A stretch of DNA of 41,623 nucleotides from the NCBI GenBank assembly GCA_015061695.1, contig SUWA01000012.1:1-41623 (forward strand), written 5' to 3'. Positions 24,158 through 33,500 of the stretch are shown here, in pieces. Every line of letters starts with the position of its first letter. The first letter of the stretch is position 1. Source of the stretch: Lentisphaerota bacterium. GTDB lineage: Bacteria; Verrucomicrobiota; Lentisphaeria; Victivallales; Victivallaceae. The notes beneath the pieces are model-generated. The model was not told where the DNA came from, ran no database searches, and saw only the letters and a program-made list of their open reading frames with translations. A program made the position numbers and the translations under genes.

Positions 24158-25765
24158 TCAAAAAATATTTTTCAATACCCGTCTGTTACAGCTCCGGCGC
24201 AGATTTTTTACGGTCTGCGGATCAAAACCTTTCTGACGCAGCAAGTGCAAACGTTTTACTTCCAACACCCGTTCGGGGCAGTGGATCACGACCTTGTCGG
24301 CGTAAACATCTATGCGCTTTATTGCCTGATGCAGCAGCGATTTGAATACCACCGGCGGAAGGGTCGATTGATACGCAGCTTTGAGAATGGCGCGGATCTG
24401 CTGGCGCTGTTCAGCCTGATCGGGTGTTTTCTGCGGAACGCTTTCCGGCGGCGCGTTATTGAACGATTGCAGCTGCAGTTTAAGTTTGGCCAGCACTTCG
24501 TGAAAAATATATTCCGGCAAATTACCGCTGGTATACTCTTGGCAAACCTGCCGGAGCTTACGCTCGTACCAGCCGGGCAGTTCAGTATGGGGTGAATCAA
24601 GAGTGTTACCTGATATTGCGGGCGTGCTTTTGAGCAGTGCTTCGCCCAGCAGCGCACTGCACAGATCCATAAGTCCGGCCAGGTTGCCTTTCCGGCAATA
24701 GAGCATGATCCGGCTGCTGCGGCAGGTATGACAGTTGCACAAACTGCCCCGGCGGCAGTAGTAGGCCGTGTTGCCTTTTTCGCTGGAAACCAGCAAGCGG
24801 CTGCCGCAGTTGCCGCAATACAGCAAGTTGCTGAACGGCAGTTGTTTCCGGGTGGAGGTGTAATCATAACAACAGTTATCGCGGCGCGACTTACGGCGCT
24901 GTTCAACAATTTTTTGAGCTTGCAGAAAATCTTCCAGCGATACAAGAGCTTCGCCCTGATGATTTTTGATCAATTGGCCTGCGGTGTTGTATTGATACCC
25001 CGCGTAAATGGGTTTGCGCAAGATGGAGTAGATGGATTTTTCCCAAAAACAGCTGGGGAAAAGTTCTTTATAGCGGTTGTTGATCTGCCGGACAATAGTG
25101 CTGTATTTATTATCGGCCAGAATTTCGCGGAAGATGAATTTGACGATTTCGCTTTTTGTGCCGTCGGGCCGGTACCGTTTGGTGTGGCGGTCGTAGATCA
25201 GGCCGAATGCCGTGATTCCGGTGGGCATAAAGCCGGAGTCGCGTATCTTGTTGAATACTTCGATACTCCGCAAGCGCTGTTTGGCGATCTGCTCGTCGTT
25301 GATCTGATTTTTGAGCATGGTTATAAGCTGCTGGTCAAATTGCGCCAGATCAATGGAGCCGCCTTTGACTTGCAGTATTTGCACTTGATTTTCGATCAGC
25401 GCTTCGTTGACTGCCGCTTCCAGAAAAGAGCGGCTCAACGGCCGGTAAAGCCGGGTTATATCGTCAACAATGATACAGTCGATGGCTTCCAGCTGCCGGA
25501 TAAGTTCGCCCAATGCCGGCCGGAAACCGCTGCGTTTGGTATTTTGCAGCGACCACTTTTGAAATGCCTTGTCCGAGGCGGCGAGCGTTTCCCAGCCGAC
25601 CGGATAGGTTTTGCCGGATATATTCAAATCGCTCAAACAGTTGACCACCTGGATTTGCAGAGATGCTGCCAGCTGGCAGCAGTTGGCGATTTGGACTTCC
25701 ACGCTTTCGCTGTAATCATCGCTGCCGCTGGACTGGCGGGCATACACGATCGCCTTCCGATACAT
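24158..25765 (-). CDS. Large serine recombinase
   Basis: A 535-residue site-specific recombinase. The N-terminal resolvase domain (1-150) has IVYARQSS with catalytic Ser12, and the arginine block VDDITRLYRPLSRSF. Residues about 185-300 are the recombinase domain (AFGLIYDRHTKRYRPDGTKS; SILRKPIYAGYQYN) and about 330-370 a zinc ribbon (YCGNCGSRL...CNCHTC). The rest has a helical segment as in integrases of phages and conjugative transposons. All key residues seem intact, so it may be active. ATG 25765 has a perfect AAAGGAGG; the longer frame starts in the repeat. The ribosome site overlaps one arm of an 11-bp inverted repeat. No other mobility genes are nearby. Confidence 0.93.
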   Translation of the reverse strand: MYRKAIVYARQSSGSDDYSESVEVQIANCCQLAASLQIQVVNCLSDLNISGKTYPVGWETLAASDKAFQKWSLQNTKRSGFRPALGELIRQLEAIDCIIVDDITRLYRPLSRSFLEAAVNEALIENQVQILQVKGGSIDLAQFDQQLITMLKNQINDEQIAKQRLRSIEVFNKIRDSGFMPTGITAFGLIYDRHTKRYRPDGTKSEIVKFIFREILADNKYSTIVRQINNRYKELFPSCFWEKSIYSILRKPIYAGYQYNTAGQLIKNHQGEALVSLEDFLQAQKIVEQRRKSRRDNCCYDYTSTRKQLPFSNLLYCGNCGSRLLVSSEKGNTAYYCRRGSLCNCHTCRSSRIMLYCRKGNLAGLMDLCSALLGEALLKSTPAISGNTLDSPHTELPGWYERKLRQVCQEYTSGNLPEYIFHEVLAKLKLQLQSFNNAPPESVPQKTPDQAEQRQQIRAILKAAYQSTLPPVVFKSLLHQAIKRIDVYADKVVIHCPERVLEVKRLHLLRQKGFDPQTVKNLRRSCNRRVLKNIF

Positions 25766-25774
25766 AAAAACCTC

Positions 25775-25815
25775 CTTTGTTGATGTTGCGGAAAGTATAA
25801 GATACATCAACAAAG
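25775..25815. repeat. 11-bp perfect inverted repeat in the recombinase leader
   Basis: CTTTGTTGATG (25775-25785) and CATCAACAAAG (25805-25815) surround a 19-bp spacer. The arm nearer the gene overlaps the ribosome site AAAGGAGG (25771-25778). It could be a recombinase binding or crossover site, or an RNA hairpin that hides the ribosome site. Confidence 0.65.
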
Positions 25816-25856
25816 TTTCCGGGTGGGGGCAAAACAGCCGCCCACAGGATAAATAA
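25780..25856. repeat. 77-bp direct repeat, copy next to recombinase
   Basis: Matches 27043-27119 with scattered differences and a one-base gap; 31 bp (25796-25826 and 27059-27089) are identical. Homology ends on the gene side exactly where the second arm of the inverted repeat would be completed. The two copies bracket the pseudopilin cassette. Confidence 0.85.
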
Positions 25857-26062
25857 GGTTTTCAGTTGGCAAGTTCAGTTCCGGAGCTGCCGGCAGTTGG
25901 ATTTTTTTTTCTGACAACACCGGCCGATTGCAGAGTGCCAATAATTGCGGCCGGCGGGAGTCTTTTTGGTGTAAAGCAAATACACAACGACTCTGCACCG
26001 GCCGTAAGGATGTTCAGCTTATGTTGCGGTACTATGCAGACACAGGCTGTGCTGAAATTAAT
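25857..26062. other. Intergenic stretch with three CGGCCG-type motifs
   Basis: CCGGCCG or its inverse occurs at 25920-25926, 25948-25954 and 25998-26004, with GCAGAGT and ACTCTGC in inverted orientation beside two of them. A folded RNA at the 3' end of the pseudopilin transcript is possible; no T-run makes it a standard terminator. No gene seen. Confidence 0.35.
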
Positions 26063-26734
26063 TTATTCAGAATAAAGGACCTTTTCCCAACCCAACGATT
26101 CCCATTCGTTTTCGGAAGCCGCCGCTGCGTGACCATCGCCGTAAACAGCATTGGCGTTTTTGCCGTGAACCAGATGCACGCGTTCAGTGCTTCCGGGATC
26201 GCCGCTGGCATTGCGGTTGACATAGTAGTTGGAGTTTTTGGTATCATTCTTGATGCTGTCCATCAAAAGCGCTGCTTCGGAGGGATTGAGTTCATCGCCG
26301 CCGGCAGCATTGGTTTTGGTGGGGGTAAAGCGGCCGACAGCAGTTACTGCTACAGTTTTCTGCTCATAAGTCCAGCTGTCAGAAAAATCGCTCATGCGCC
26401 ACATGGCATAACCGTAACCGGTTTCTTCGCCGATCGCTGTTCCAACGCTATGGGTGGAAGAAGGACAACCGAAGATACCGAGTTTACCTTTGCCGACACT
26501 TTGCAGATAGCCTCCGCTCACCAGATACTTCTTCCAGGGACCGCTTTCTCCAGTGTATACCTGCGGATTGAGTCCTTTGTTGCTGTCAGCATACATCCGG
26601 CAGGCCAGACCCAGATTCTTCAGGTTGCTGATACAGTTGGAGCTGCGGGCGCGTTCGCGCGCGGCAGAGAGTGCGGGCAGCAGCATAGCAGCGAGGATAG
26701 CGATGATGGCAATTACCACCGAAGGCTCAATCAA
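26063..26734 (-). pseudogene. Pseudopilin body lacking a proper 5' end (in the present orientation)
   Basis: From 26720 downward the frame encodes a normal pseudopilin: [25 protein letters not shown], a head with Cys near 50 and 95, and near the end [20 protein letters not shown], the conserved H-x-x-x-x-N-x-x-x-x-D-G-H signature. Upstream, the expected F-T-L-I-E-L-L is replaced by P-L-I-E-P-S directly after a TGA, so translation could only begin at TTG 26734, without a ribosome site or leader. The missing start with a good ribosome site lies inverted at 26837-26875. Either an invertible start is in its OFF position or the 5' end has decayed (an ATG at 26747 would be in frame after removal of one base). 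Confidence 0.8.
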
Positions 26735-26875
26735 GGGTCAACGGCATATCCCGATGGCAAGCCGCCGAAAGAAAAAGTGTAAAAAAACAGAAATCAAGCA
26801 GAAAAATCAAAACCTTATCCAAAAGGAAAAAGTAAAATGAAAAAACAATTCACCCTCATCGAGCTTTTGGTAGTA
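26714..26875. repeat. Putative invertible segment between inverted LIE-VV coding sequences
   Basis: The 7-mers GGTGGTA (minus, 26720-26714) and GGTAGTA (plus, 26869-26875) bound a 148-bp segment. Similarity reaches outward from them: GAGCCTTCGGTGGTA against GAGCTTTTGGTAGTA, 14 of 20 bases over the 20-mers ending in GGTRGT. Inverting the segment joins ATG, leader and LIELLVV in frame to VIAIIAIL of the minus-strand body. Confidence 0.5.
26837..26875 (+). pseudogene. Orphan pseudopilin 5' end (start codon and 13 codons)
   Basis: AAAAGGA nine bases before ATG 26837, then [13 protein letters not shown], a perfect prepilin leader. Directly after the second Val the frame leaves the family (SSFNGKNRY...) and runs 57 more codons in AT-rich DNA with no pilin features. 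It lies head to head with the pseudopilin body at 26063-26720 and is broken at the same codon as that gene. Confidence 0.8.
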
Positions 26876-26908
26876 TCTTCATTTAATGGAAAGAACCGCT
26901 ACCTGCCA

Positions 26909-26937
26909 ATTATACACTTTTTTTACTGTTTGAGCAA
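26909..26937 (-). promoter_or_regulatory. Sigma-70 promoter pointing toward the split pseudopilin
   Basis: TTGCTC (26937-26932), 17-bp spacer, TATAAT (26914-26909) on the minus strand. It reads into the putative invertible segment and then the pseudopilin body; in the present orientation it transcribes the leader in antisense. Confidence 0.6.
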
Positions 26938-26938
26938 T

Positions 26939-26980
26939 AATTATAATATCAAATATTTGGATTATCGTATCAAATGTTTG
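26939..26980 (-). promoter_or_regulatory. Tandem 21-bp repeat, likely activator site
   Basis: Two head-to-tail 21-bp units (26939-26959 and 26960-26980), 17 of 21 positions equal, share TATCAAAT and TTTG. They end one base from the -35 box. Two-turn spacing of direct repeats next to a weak -35 is the usual layout of AraC-type activator sites. Confidence 0.5.
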
Positions 26981-27042
26981 CCGGTGCAAAAAGCTATTAT
27001 TAAGATCAGGCGGTTTGGGGGCAGCTGGGTGATTCTGCCGGG

Positions 27043-27119
27043 TTGATATTGCAGAAGCTATAAGATACATCAACAAAGTTTCCGGGTGGAGCAAAACCGA
27101 TGCCCGCAGGATAGAAAAA
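27043..27119. repeat. 77-bp direct repeat, distal copy
   Basis: Second copy of the recombinase-leader sequence in the same orientation. It lacks the completed inverted-repeat arm: TTGATA followed leftwards by unrelated DNA. There is no recombinase gene behind it. Confidence 0.85.
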
Positions 27120-27148
27120 GTCCGGCATTGCGTTGGGGCAATGCCGGA
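27114..27148 (-). terminator. Terminator of the tandem hydrolase operon
   Basis: TCCGGCATTGC (27121-27131) and GCAATGCCGGA (27138-27148) form a perfect 11-bp stem with 6-nt loop; on the minus strand CTTTTTC follows. It lies 26 bp past the stop codon of the second hydrolase gene. Confidence 0.85.
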
Positions 27149-27173
27149 TCGAAAAGGTGCTTGAAAGCAGTTT

Positions 27174-30100
27174 TTACTGCTCAACGTGGATCAAAGTGTA
27201 GGTCTTGAGCAACTCTTTGCTCAAAGTTACGCTCAAGTCGCCGTTGCTGTAAACACTCTTCAACTCTTTACCGCCGGCAAAATCGGGGCTGTAGGCAATG
27301 ACTTTGCCGTTTTTGACATTTTTGAGCGTAAAGGTTATGTCGCCGGTCAGGGCCGGATAAGGCTCTCTGGGCGCCAGCGGATCGACTTTGTCGCCGCCTT
27401 TAACGGTTACGCCGGTGGCGTTAAAGAAGTGGATGTAGATTTTTTTATCGTTGCTCCAGAGCGCGGTAACGACCTTTTCCGGCGCGTTGACGTTCCAGAC
27501 CCGGCCCGGTGCAGCAATTTCAGTCATGATTTGCCGGTAGACGCTATCCACGGCCGGATCAAAATCTTTGGCCCGCGAGGCGGTTTTCTGATTGCCTTCG
27601 CGCTCCCAGAGCTGGGCGCCGAGGGCGGCGGCCACATAGATCATCTTGCCTTTGCCGCAGGCGGCTTCCACTACCAGCGGCACACGGGTATTATTAACTT
27701 CGGCAAAGTATTTTACATTTTTCACCGTGCCGGCCAGCGCCCAGACGTGCTGCGGAGCAGCCAGCTTTTTTCCGTTCAACGCGGTGGCTTTGTAACCGCC
27801 GGAACTGCGGGGTGCAAACTGGAATACATCCTTGAAGAGCCACTCTTTGCGCGGGCGGCCCATTTCGTCGTTGCTGCCGGCAATCGAGGTCAGCACCACG
27901 GTTCCGCCGTTGCGGGCAAAGTCTTTGATGACTTGGGCCGCTTCGTCGGATATACAGGTATTTGTGGCCAGATAAAGCACTTTGTAACGGGCCAGATCTT
28001 TGGCATTGAGCTGCAGATCGCAGATAAATTCGTAGGAAACGTGTTCAGCATCCAGACTCTGGGCCAGCCCGAAGAGTTCGTTTTCAAACCCGATACCGCT
28101 GTTCCAGTCGCGGCTGGCCTGCGAAAAGAGCAGCGCCACTTTGGTGTGGGCCTGCACCCCGGTACGGGGCATATTTTCTTTGGAGGTATCAAAGGCCATA
28201 AAGTCGGCCTGTCCCGGCTGCAGCGTAAGATCCGGCAGCAGCGCCACTTGTTTGGACATGTTGCTGATGGCCCACCCCGCATAGATGCGCGGATGCCCGG
28301 AGGCGTAGACCCACGCCCAGATCGGCGTGTTGTACGAAAGGGTCAACACGTTTTTCATTCTCCGGTAGGGCAGCAGACTGCGATAGGTCATCAAAGGATT
28401 GCGGGTCATGACTTCGGTGCCGAAGTAGTTGATCGAACGCGCCAGCTCGAAAAGGCAGCTGCTGGCCCGGTAACGGGCGTGCGAACGCGTAAAGCCCCAG
28501 TGGGTAGTGTACATGCACAGTACCAGATTTTTGTTGTAGGGCATACAGCGTTTGCGCAGTTCCACAAACCAGTCGGCAATGGCAGCTTTGCGCCATTCAA
28601 ACCACTGCCGCATGACTTCGCTGTCAAAGCGTTCAATAGTTTTATCCAGTTCGTTGACCGGGTAGTAACAGCCGGTGGCGTTGTAGAATTTTTCGCGGCA
28701 ATGCTGACAGACACAACCGTTGCTCCAGTAGACTAACTCGTCGATCTGGAAGCCATCGACACCATTTTTCACCAATTCGGTCAAATACGCGTAGTAGCGT
28801 TCGCAAAATGCCGGATCGGAGGGGCAGAGCTGATAGCTCGGCAGCAGCGTATCGCTGTTGCGGCAGGCTTCCGGCAGCAATTCGGCCAGCGAACGCAGAC
28901 CCGCATCGACGTTCCAGCACAGCGTGGCATCGTGATGGTCGATGACTTTGAGGTTGTGCCGGTGGGCGGCATCGGCCATTACTTTGAACGCATCAATACC
29001 GCGTTGAACATGATTGATGTAGGTGTGGCGGCTGTGCATACCGGAAATCATTACGGCATCATATTTTTTGCCGGCGATTTTGCTTTGAATAAGTTTTTCG
29101 ACCTTTTCCGGAGTATCGGCTTCGCTTAAAGATGAACTGTTGGAAAGCATCTTGAACCAGTTGCCGCTCGGCAGCCAGGCCAGTTGCGGGGAGTTGGTAG
29201 CGGGCAGACAGACTTCGCGCTTGATATTTTTGACTGCATTCGCAGCTTCTTTGCCCGGTTGCGGCAGTACAAAAGTATCGGCTGCCAGCGGAAAGACCGG
29301 ACGCTTTTTGTAGTCGATATTGCGGTAGATACTGGCCGGCTCAAAGCCGTCGGATACCCAGAAACCGCGGTTGAAGAAAAAGTCTTCCGCATCGGAAGTC
29401 AAAAACTGTATGCCGATGGCCGAAACAATAAAATTGCCGTCAAACTTTACATCCAGAATACCATCTTTGTTGATGTGGAAGGTTTTGCTGGCCACATGAA
29501 CAGTGCCGGGTTTAACCGAAATATTTTTTTCCAGCACTTCGCCGTTGACCGAAATTGAAAAGTTATTTTCTGTGCCGCTGCCGTTGCCCGCACCTACCGT
29601 TATGATGTAGAACCCCGGAGCGAGTCTGCTGCGGCGGAAAGTGGCATTTTTACCGGCCATGTGCGAGTAGTAAGCTCCTTCGGTGTGGCTGGTAAAAGTT
29701 TTGAGTTCAGGCGAATCCACCCAGCCGGCGCGGTTGCGTTTGCTGTAGGTGCGCAGATTTATCGGCGTATAGATATTGCCGACTTTGTTGTCACCAAAGC
29801 TGTAAAGTGCCAGCGGTTTGAACGCATCGCCGTAAGAAAAAGAGCGCTGGGCATGCAATGAGTCATAATCTTCAAAACGGCCTTCGCGGATAATGATTTT
29901 TGTGCCGGTAAAGTCGTTGGCCACCGGTACGCTGGTGGCAATGGAAAGTTTCAGATCCTGCCCGGCGCGTTCCACGTTCCATACGCCGCGGACCGCCCCG
30001 CCGGAGTACATCAGGCAGTAGTCGCCCGCGCCGATGGGGTTGAAGTCAAAAATCAGATTTTTATTTTCTTTTTCCAGCGTCATAAAGCGGTAGGGCCGGT

Positions 30101-30548
30101 CGGGGAACGCCCGGTTGGGCAGATCAGCTGTAAATGCCCCGGAAGTGGGTTTCCAGCTGCGGCCGTTGGTGGTCAGCGCCCGGTATTTACCGCCTTCGAC
30201 AAAACTGTAGGGCAAGGTGAGGGTCAGGCCGCGCACCCGGTCGCTGTTAAAGATCGGTATATCGCACGACAGACTTATTTCCACGCAGTTGTCGGCACGC
30301 AGCGCGATTTCGCGGCGGTATTTGTACTCGGGATTGTCGTTCCACGCGTTCCAGACTTGGGAGCCGTCCGGCATAACTTTATGTTCAAAGTGGGTTGGCG
30401 GAGCCGGAACCCGGATGTCGACAGCTTTGACCAGAATTTCGTCGTTATACTTGATGACCAGATCATTTTTGTCGCCGCTGACGGAAAAATTCCCCGCCAT
30501 GGCGGCCGCACTGCACAGGAGGGCAGTTAACGCTGCAAACAATTTCAT
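27174..30548 (-). CDS. Secreted GH42-like multidomain glycoside hydrolase, downstream paralogue
   Basis: A 1124-residue protein with signal peptide (MKLFAALTALLCSAAAMAG). Residues about 20-240: beta-sandwich. About 260-390: galactose-binding-like module (FYIITVGAGNGSGT; FDGNFIVSAIGIQFL). About 470-760: TIM barrel with MISGMHSRHTYINHV, DHHDATLCWNVDAG, GVDGFQIDEL (candidate catalytic acidic residues) and a C-x-C-x-x-C site as in GH42 and hypothetical glycosyl hydrolase 6 families. About 790-960: GH42 trimerisation-like alpha/beta domain (VALLFSQASRDWNS). The end is a beta domain (YIHFFNATGVTV). It is strongly similar end to end to the next gene upstream, 35 bp away, and ends at a terminator. 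Substrate unknown. Confidence 0.82.
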   Translation of the reverse strand: MKLFAALTALLCSAAAMAGNFSVSGDKNDLVIKYNDEILVKAVDIRVPAPPTHFEHKVMPDGSQVWNAWNDNPEYKYRREIALRADNCVEISLSCDIPIFNSDRVRGLTLTLPYSFVEGGKYRALTTNGRSWKPTSGAFTADLPNRAFPDRPYRFMTLEKENKNLIFDFNPIGAGDYCLMYSGGAVRGVWNVERAGQDLKLSIATSVPVANDFTGTKIIIREGRFEDYDSLHAQRSFSYGDAFKPLALYSFGDNKVGNIYTPINLRTYSKRNRAGWVDSPELKTFTSHTEGAYYSHMAGKNATFRRSRLAPGFYIITVGAGNGSGTENNFSISVNGEVLEKNISVKPGTVHVASKTFHINKDGILDVKFDGNFIVSAIGIQFLTSDAEDFFFNRGFWVSDGFEPASIYRNIDYKKRPVFPLAADTFVLPQPGKEAANAVKNIKREVCLPATNSPQLAWLPSGNWFKMLSNSSSLSEADTPEKVEKLIQSKIAGKKYDAVMISGMHSRHTYINHVQRGIDAFKVMADAAHRHNLKVIDHHDATLCWNVDAGLRSLAELLPEACRNSDTLLPSYQLCPSDPAFCERYYAYLTELVKNGVDGFQIDELVYWSNGCVCQHCREKFYNATGCYYPVNELDKTIERFDSEVMRQWFEWRKAAIADWFVELRKRCMPYNKNLVLCMYTTHWGFTRSHARYRASSCLFELARSINYFGTEVMTRNPLMTYRSLLPYRRMKNVLTLSYNTPIWAWVYASGHPRIYAGWAISNMSKQVALLPDLTLQPGQADFMAFDTSKENMPRTGVQAHTKVALLFSQASRDWNSGIGFENELFGLAQSLDAEHVSYEFICDLQLNAKDLARYKVLYLATNTCISDEAAQVIKDFARNGGTVVLTSIAGSNDEMGRPRKEWLFKDVFQFAPRSSGGYKATALNGKKLAAPQHVWALAGTVKNVKYFAEVNNTRVPLVVEAACGKGKMIYVAAALGAQLWEREGNQKTASRAKDFDPAVDSVYRQIMTEIAAPGRVWNVNAPEKVVTALWSNDKKIYIHFFNATGVTVKGGDKVDPLAPREPYPALTGDITFTLKNVKNGKVIAYSPDFAGGKELKSVYSNGDLSVTLSKELLKTYTLIHVEQ

Positions 30549-30583
30549 AGTTTACCTTTCTATTATTGTATATTGATCAAATG

Positions 30584-33500
30584 TTATTGTTCCACATGGA
30601 TCAGAGTGTAAGTTTTCAGCAGATCTTTGCTCAAAGTTACCGTCAGATCGTTGTTTTTGTATTCGCACGGGAGTGCTTTGCCGCCCTCAAAATCGGGGCT
30701 GTAAGCAGTAACCCGGCCGTTTTTCACATTTTTAAGCGTAAAAGTTATGTCGCCGGTCAGGGCCGGATAGGGCAGTTTGGGTGCGTTGTGGTCGAGCTTT
30801 TCGCCGGGCTTGACATTCACCCCGGTAGCATTGAACAAATGCACATAGATCTTATCCTGACTGCGCCAGAGTGCGGTAACGACTTTTCCGGGCGCATTGA
30901 TGCTCCACACCCGGCCGTTGGCGGCGGCTTCGGCCACGACTTTCCGGAAAAATGCTTCGATCACCGGATCGAACGCTTTGGCGCGCGAGGCAAGTCGGAG
31001 GCTGCCTTCGGCTTCATACAGCTGGGCGCCGAACACTCCGGCCAGATAGATGATCTGACCGGCGCCAAACGATTTTTTCAGCACCAGCGGCACATTTTTG
31101 CCGTTGCTTTGTGTTCCGGAATAAAGCACTTGAGCCTGATTGCCCGGAGTTGTGGGTATGGCCAGCGGTTCACGCAGTTTTTGATTTTCGATCGCAGTGA
31201 CTTTGATGGTGCGGAATTGGGGCGTAAAGCCGAGCATATCAGCAAAGAGCCACCGGGTGCGTGCGCGCCCCAGCTCGTCATTGATCCCGCTGTAAGGCGT
31301 AACGACCAGAGTACCGCCATTGGCAATAAAATCTCTGATGACCTGGCTGCTGGCATCCGAAATACAGTTGTTGCCGGAGAGAAACAAGACTTTGTATTTG
31401 GATAAATCTTTGGCATTCAACTGATTGTCGCAAATGAACTCGTAAGATACATGCACTTCGTCCAGCGTTTGCGCCAATCCGAAAAGGTCGCCGGAAAAAC
31501 TTATATTGGTGTTCCAGTCGCGGCTGGCCTGCGAAAAGAGCAGAGCCACTTGCGTATGTGCCTGCACGCCGGAGCGGGGCATATTTTCTTTGGAAGTATC
31601 AAATTTCAGAAAATCCGGTTCGTTGGGTTTTATGACGATTTCCGGCAGCAGTGCCACTTGTTTGGACATGTTGCTGATGGCCCATCCCGCGTAGATGCGC
31701 GGATGTCCGGAGGCATAGATCCACGCCCAGATCGGCGTATTGTAGGTCAGATTCAGCACATTTTTCATTCTCCGGTGCGGCAGCAGGTTGCGGTAGGTCA
31801 TCAACGGATTGCGGGTCATGACTTCGGTACCGAAATAGTTGATGGCGCGCCCCAGCTCAAACAAACAGCTGTTGGCATTGTAACGCGGGTTGGAGCGGGT
31901 GAAGCCCCAATGGGTGGTATACATGCACAAGATCAAATGCTGATTATATGGCATACAGCGTTTGCGCAGTTCCACAAACCAGTCGGCAATGGCCGCTTTG
32001 CGCCACAAAAACCACTGGCGGCGCAATTCGCTGCGGGCATCTTGAGATGCTTTATCCAGTTCGTTGATCGGATAGTAACAGCCGGTGGCGTTATAGAACT
32101 TTTCGCGGCAATGTTGGCAGCTGCAGCAGTTGGTTTCAAACACCAGTTCGTCGATCTGGAAGCCGTCCACGCCATTTTTTACCAATTCAGTCAAATACGC
32201 GTAATAGCGTTCGCAAAATGCCGGATCGGAGGGGCAGAGCTGATAGGTCGGCAGCAAGGTAAGGTTGTGCCGGGTACATTCGTGCAGATTTTCGGCCATG
32301 AACCGCAGCCCGGCATCGACGTTCCAGCACAGCGTGGCATCGTGGTGGTCGATGAGTTTGAGGTTGTATTTGTGGGCGGTATCGGCCAGCACTTTGATCG
32401 AGTCGATCCCGCGCCGGACATGGTTGATGTAGGTGTGGCGGCTGTGCATACCCGAAATCATCACCGCCGAATAGTTTTTGCCCTCGATCTTGCTTCTGAT
32501 CAGCCAGTCGGCTACTGCCGGGTCGGCCGCTTCGTTCAAAGTCGAGGAGTTGCTGAGGATCTTGAACCAGTTGCCGGTGGCCAGCCAGGCGAGTTCCGGC
32601 GCGGCCGGATCGGGCAGCAGAACTTCGCTTCGGATCTTTTTGATCGGGCCGGCGGCCTCTTTGCCGGGCTCCGGCAGTACAAGCGTATCCGCCGCCAGCG
32701 CAAAGACCGGCTTTTGGGCATAGTCGATATTGCGGTAGATCGGAGCGGGTTCAAAACCATCCGTTACCCAGAATCCGCGATTGAACCAGTAATCTTCGGC
32801 ATCGGCCGTCAAAAACTGTATGCCGATAGCTGAAACAATAAAATCGCCCTCAAACTTTATATCCAGCACGCCGGAGCGGTCAACGTGGAAAGTTTTGCTG
32901 GCCACATGCACCGTGCCTGGTTTGACCGAAATATCTTTTTCCAGTTCTTTGCCGTTGACCGAAAGCGAAAAGCTGTTGCCGGTGCCGCTGCCGTTGCCCG
33001 CGCCCACCGTTACAATGTAAAAACCCGGCACCAGACCGCTTTGACGGAAAGTGGCATTTTTGCCGGCCAGATGCGAGTAATAAGCGCCTTCGCGATGCGC
33101 GGTAAAGGTTTTGAGTTCAGGAAAACCCACCCACCCGGCGCGGTTGCGTTTGCTGTAGCTGCGCAAATTCATGGCCTGATACTTTTCGCCGACTTTGTTG
33201 TCGCCGAAGCTGTAAAGTTTCAGCGGATCAAAGCCGTCGGTGTAGACAAAACTGCGCTGGGCGTGAAGTTTATCGTAATCTTCAAAAACGCCTTCGCGGA
33301 AGACTATTTTCAGCCCGGTAAAATCGTGGGCGACCGGCACGGTGGATCCGCTGATTATTGTCAGCTCATCGCCTTGGCGATCAACGCTCCAGACCCCGCG
33401 TACCGCACCGCCGTTGTACATGCTGCAGAAGTCGGCCGCTCCCAGCGCATTCATATCAAAAATGATCTTTTTATTGCCTTTTTCAAACGCCATGAAACGC

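Noticed and set aside
26879-27184. A 101-codon minus frame across the distal repeat
   Set aside because: It only resembles the recombinase's out-of-frame upstream extension because the 77-bp repeat is shared; no start signal.
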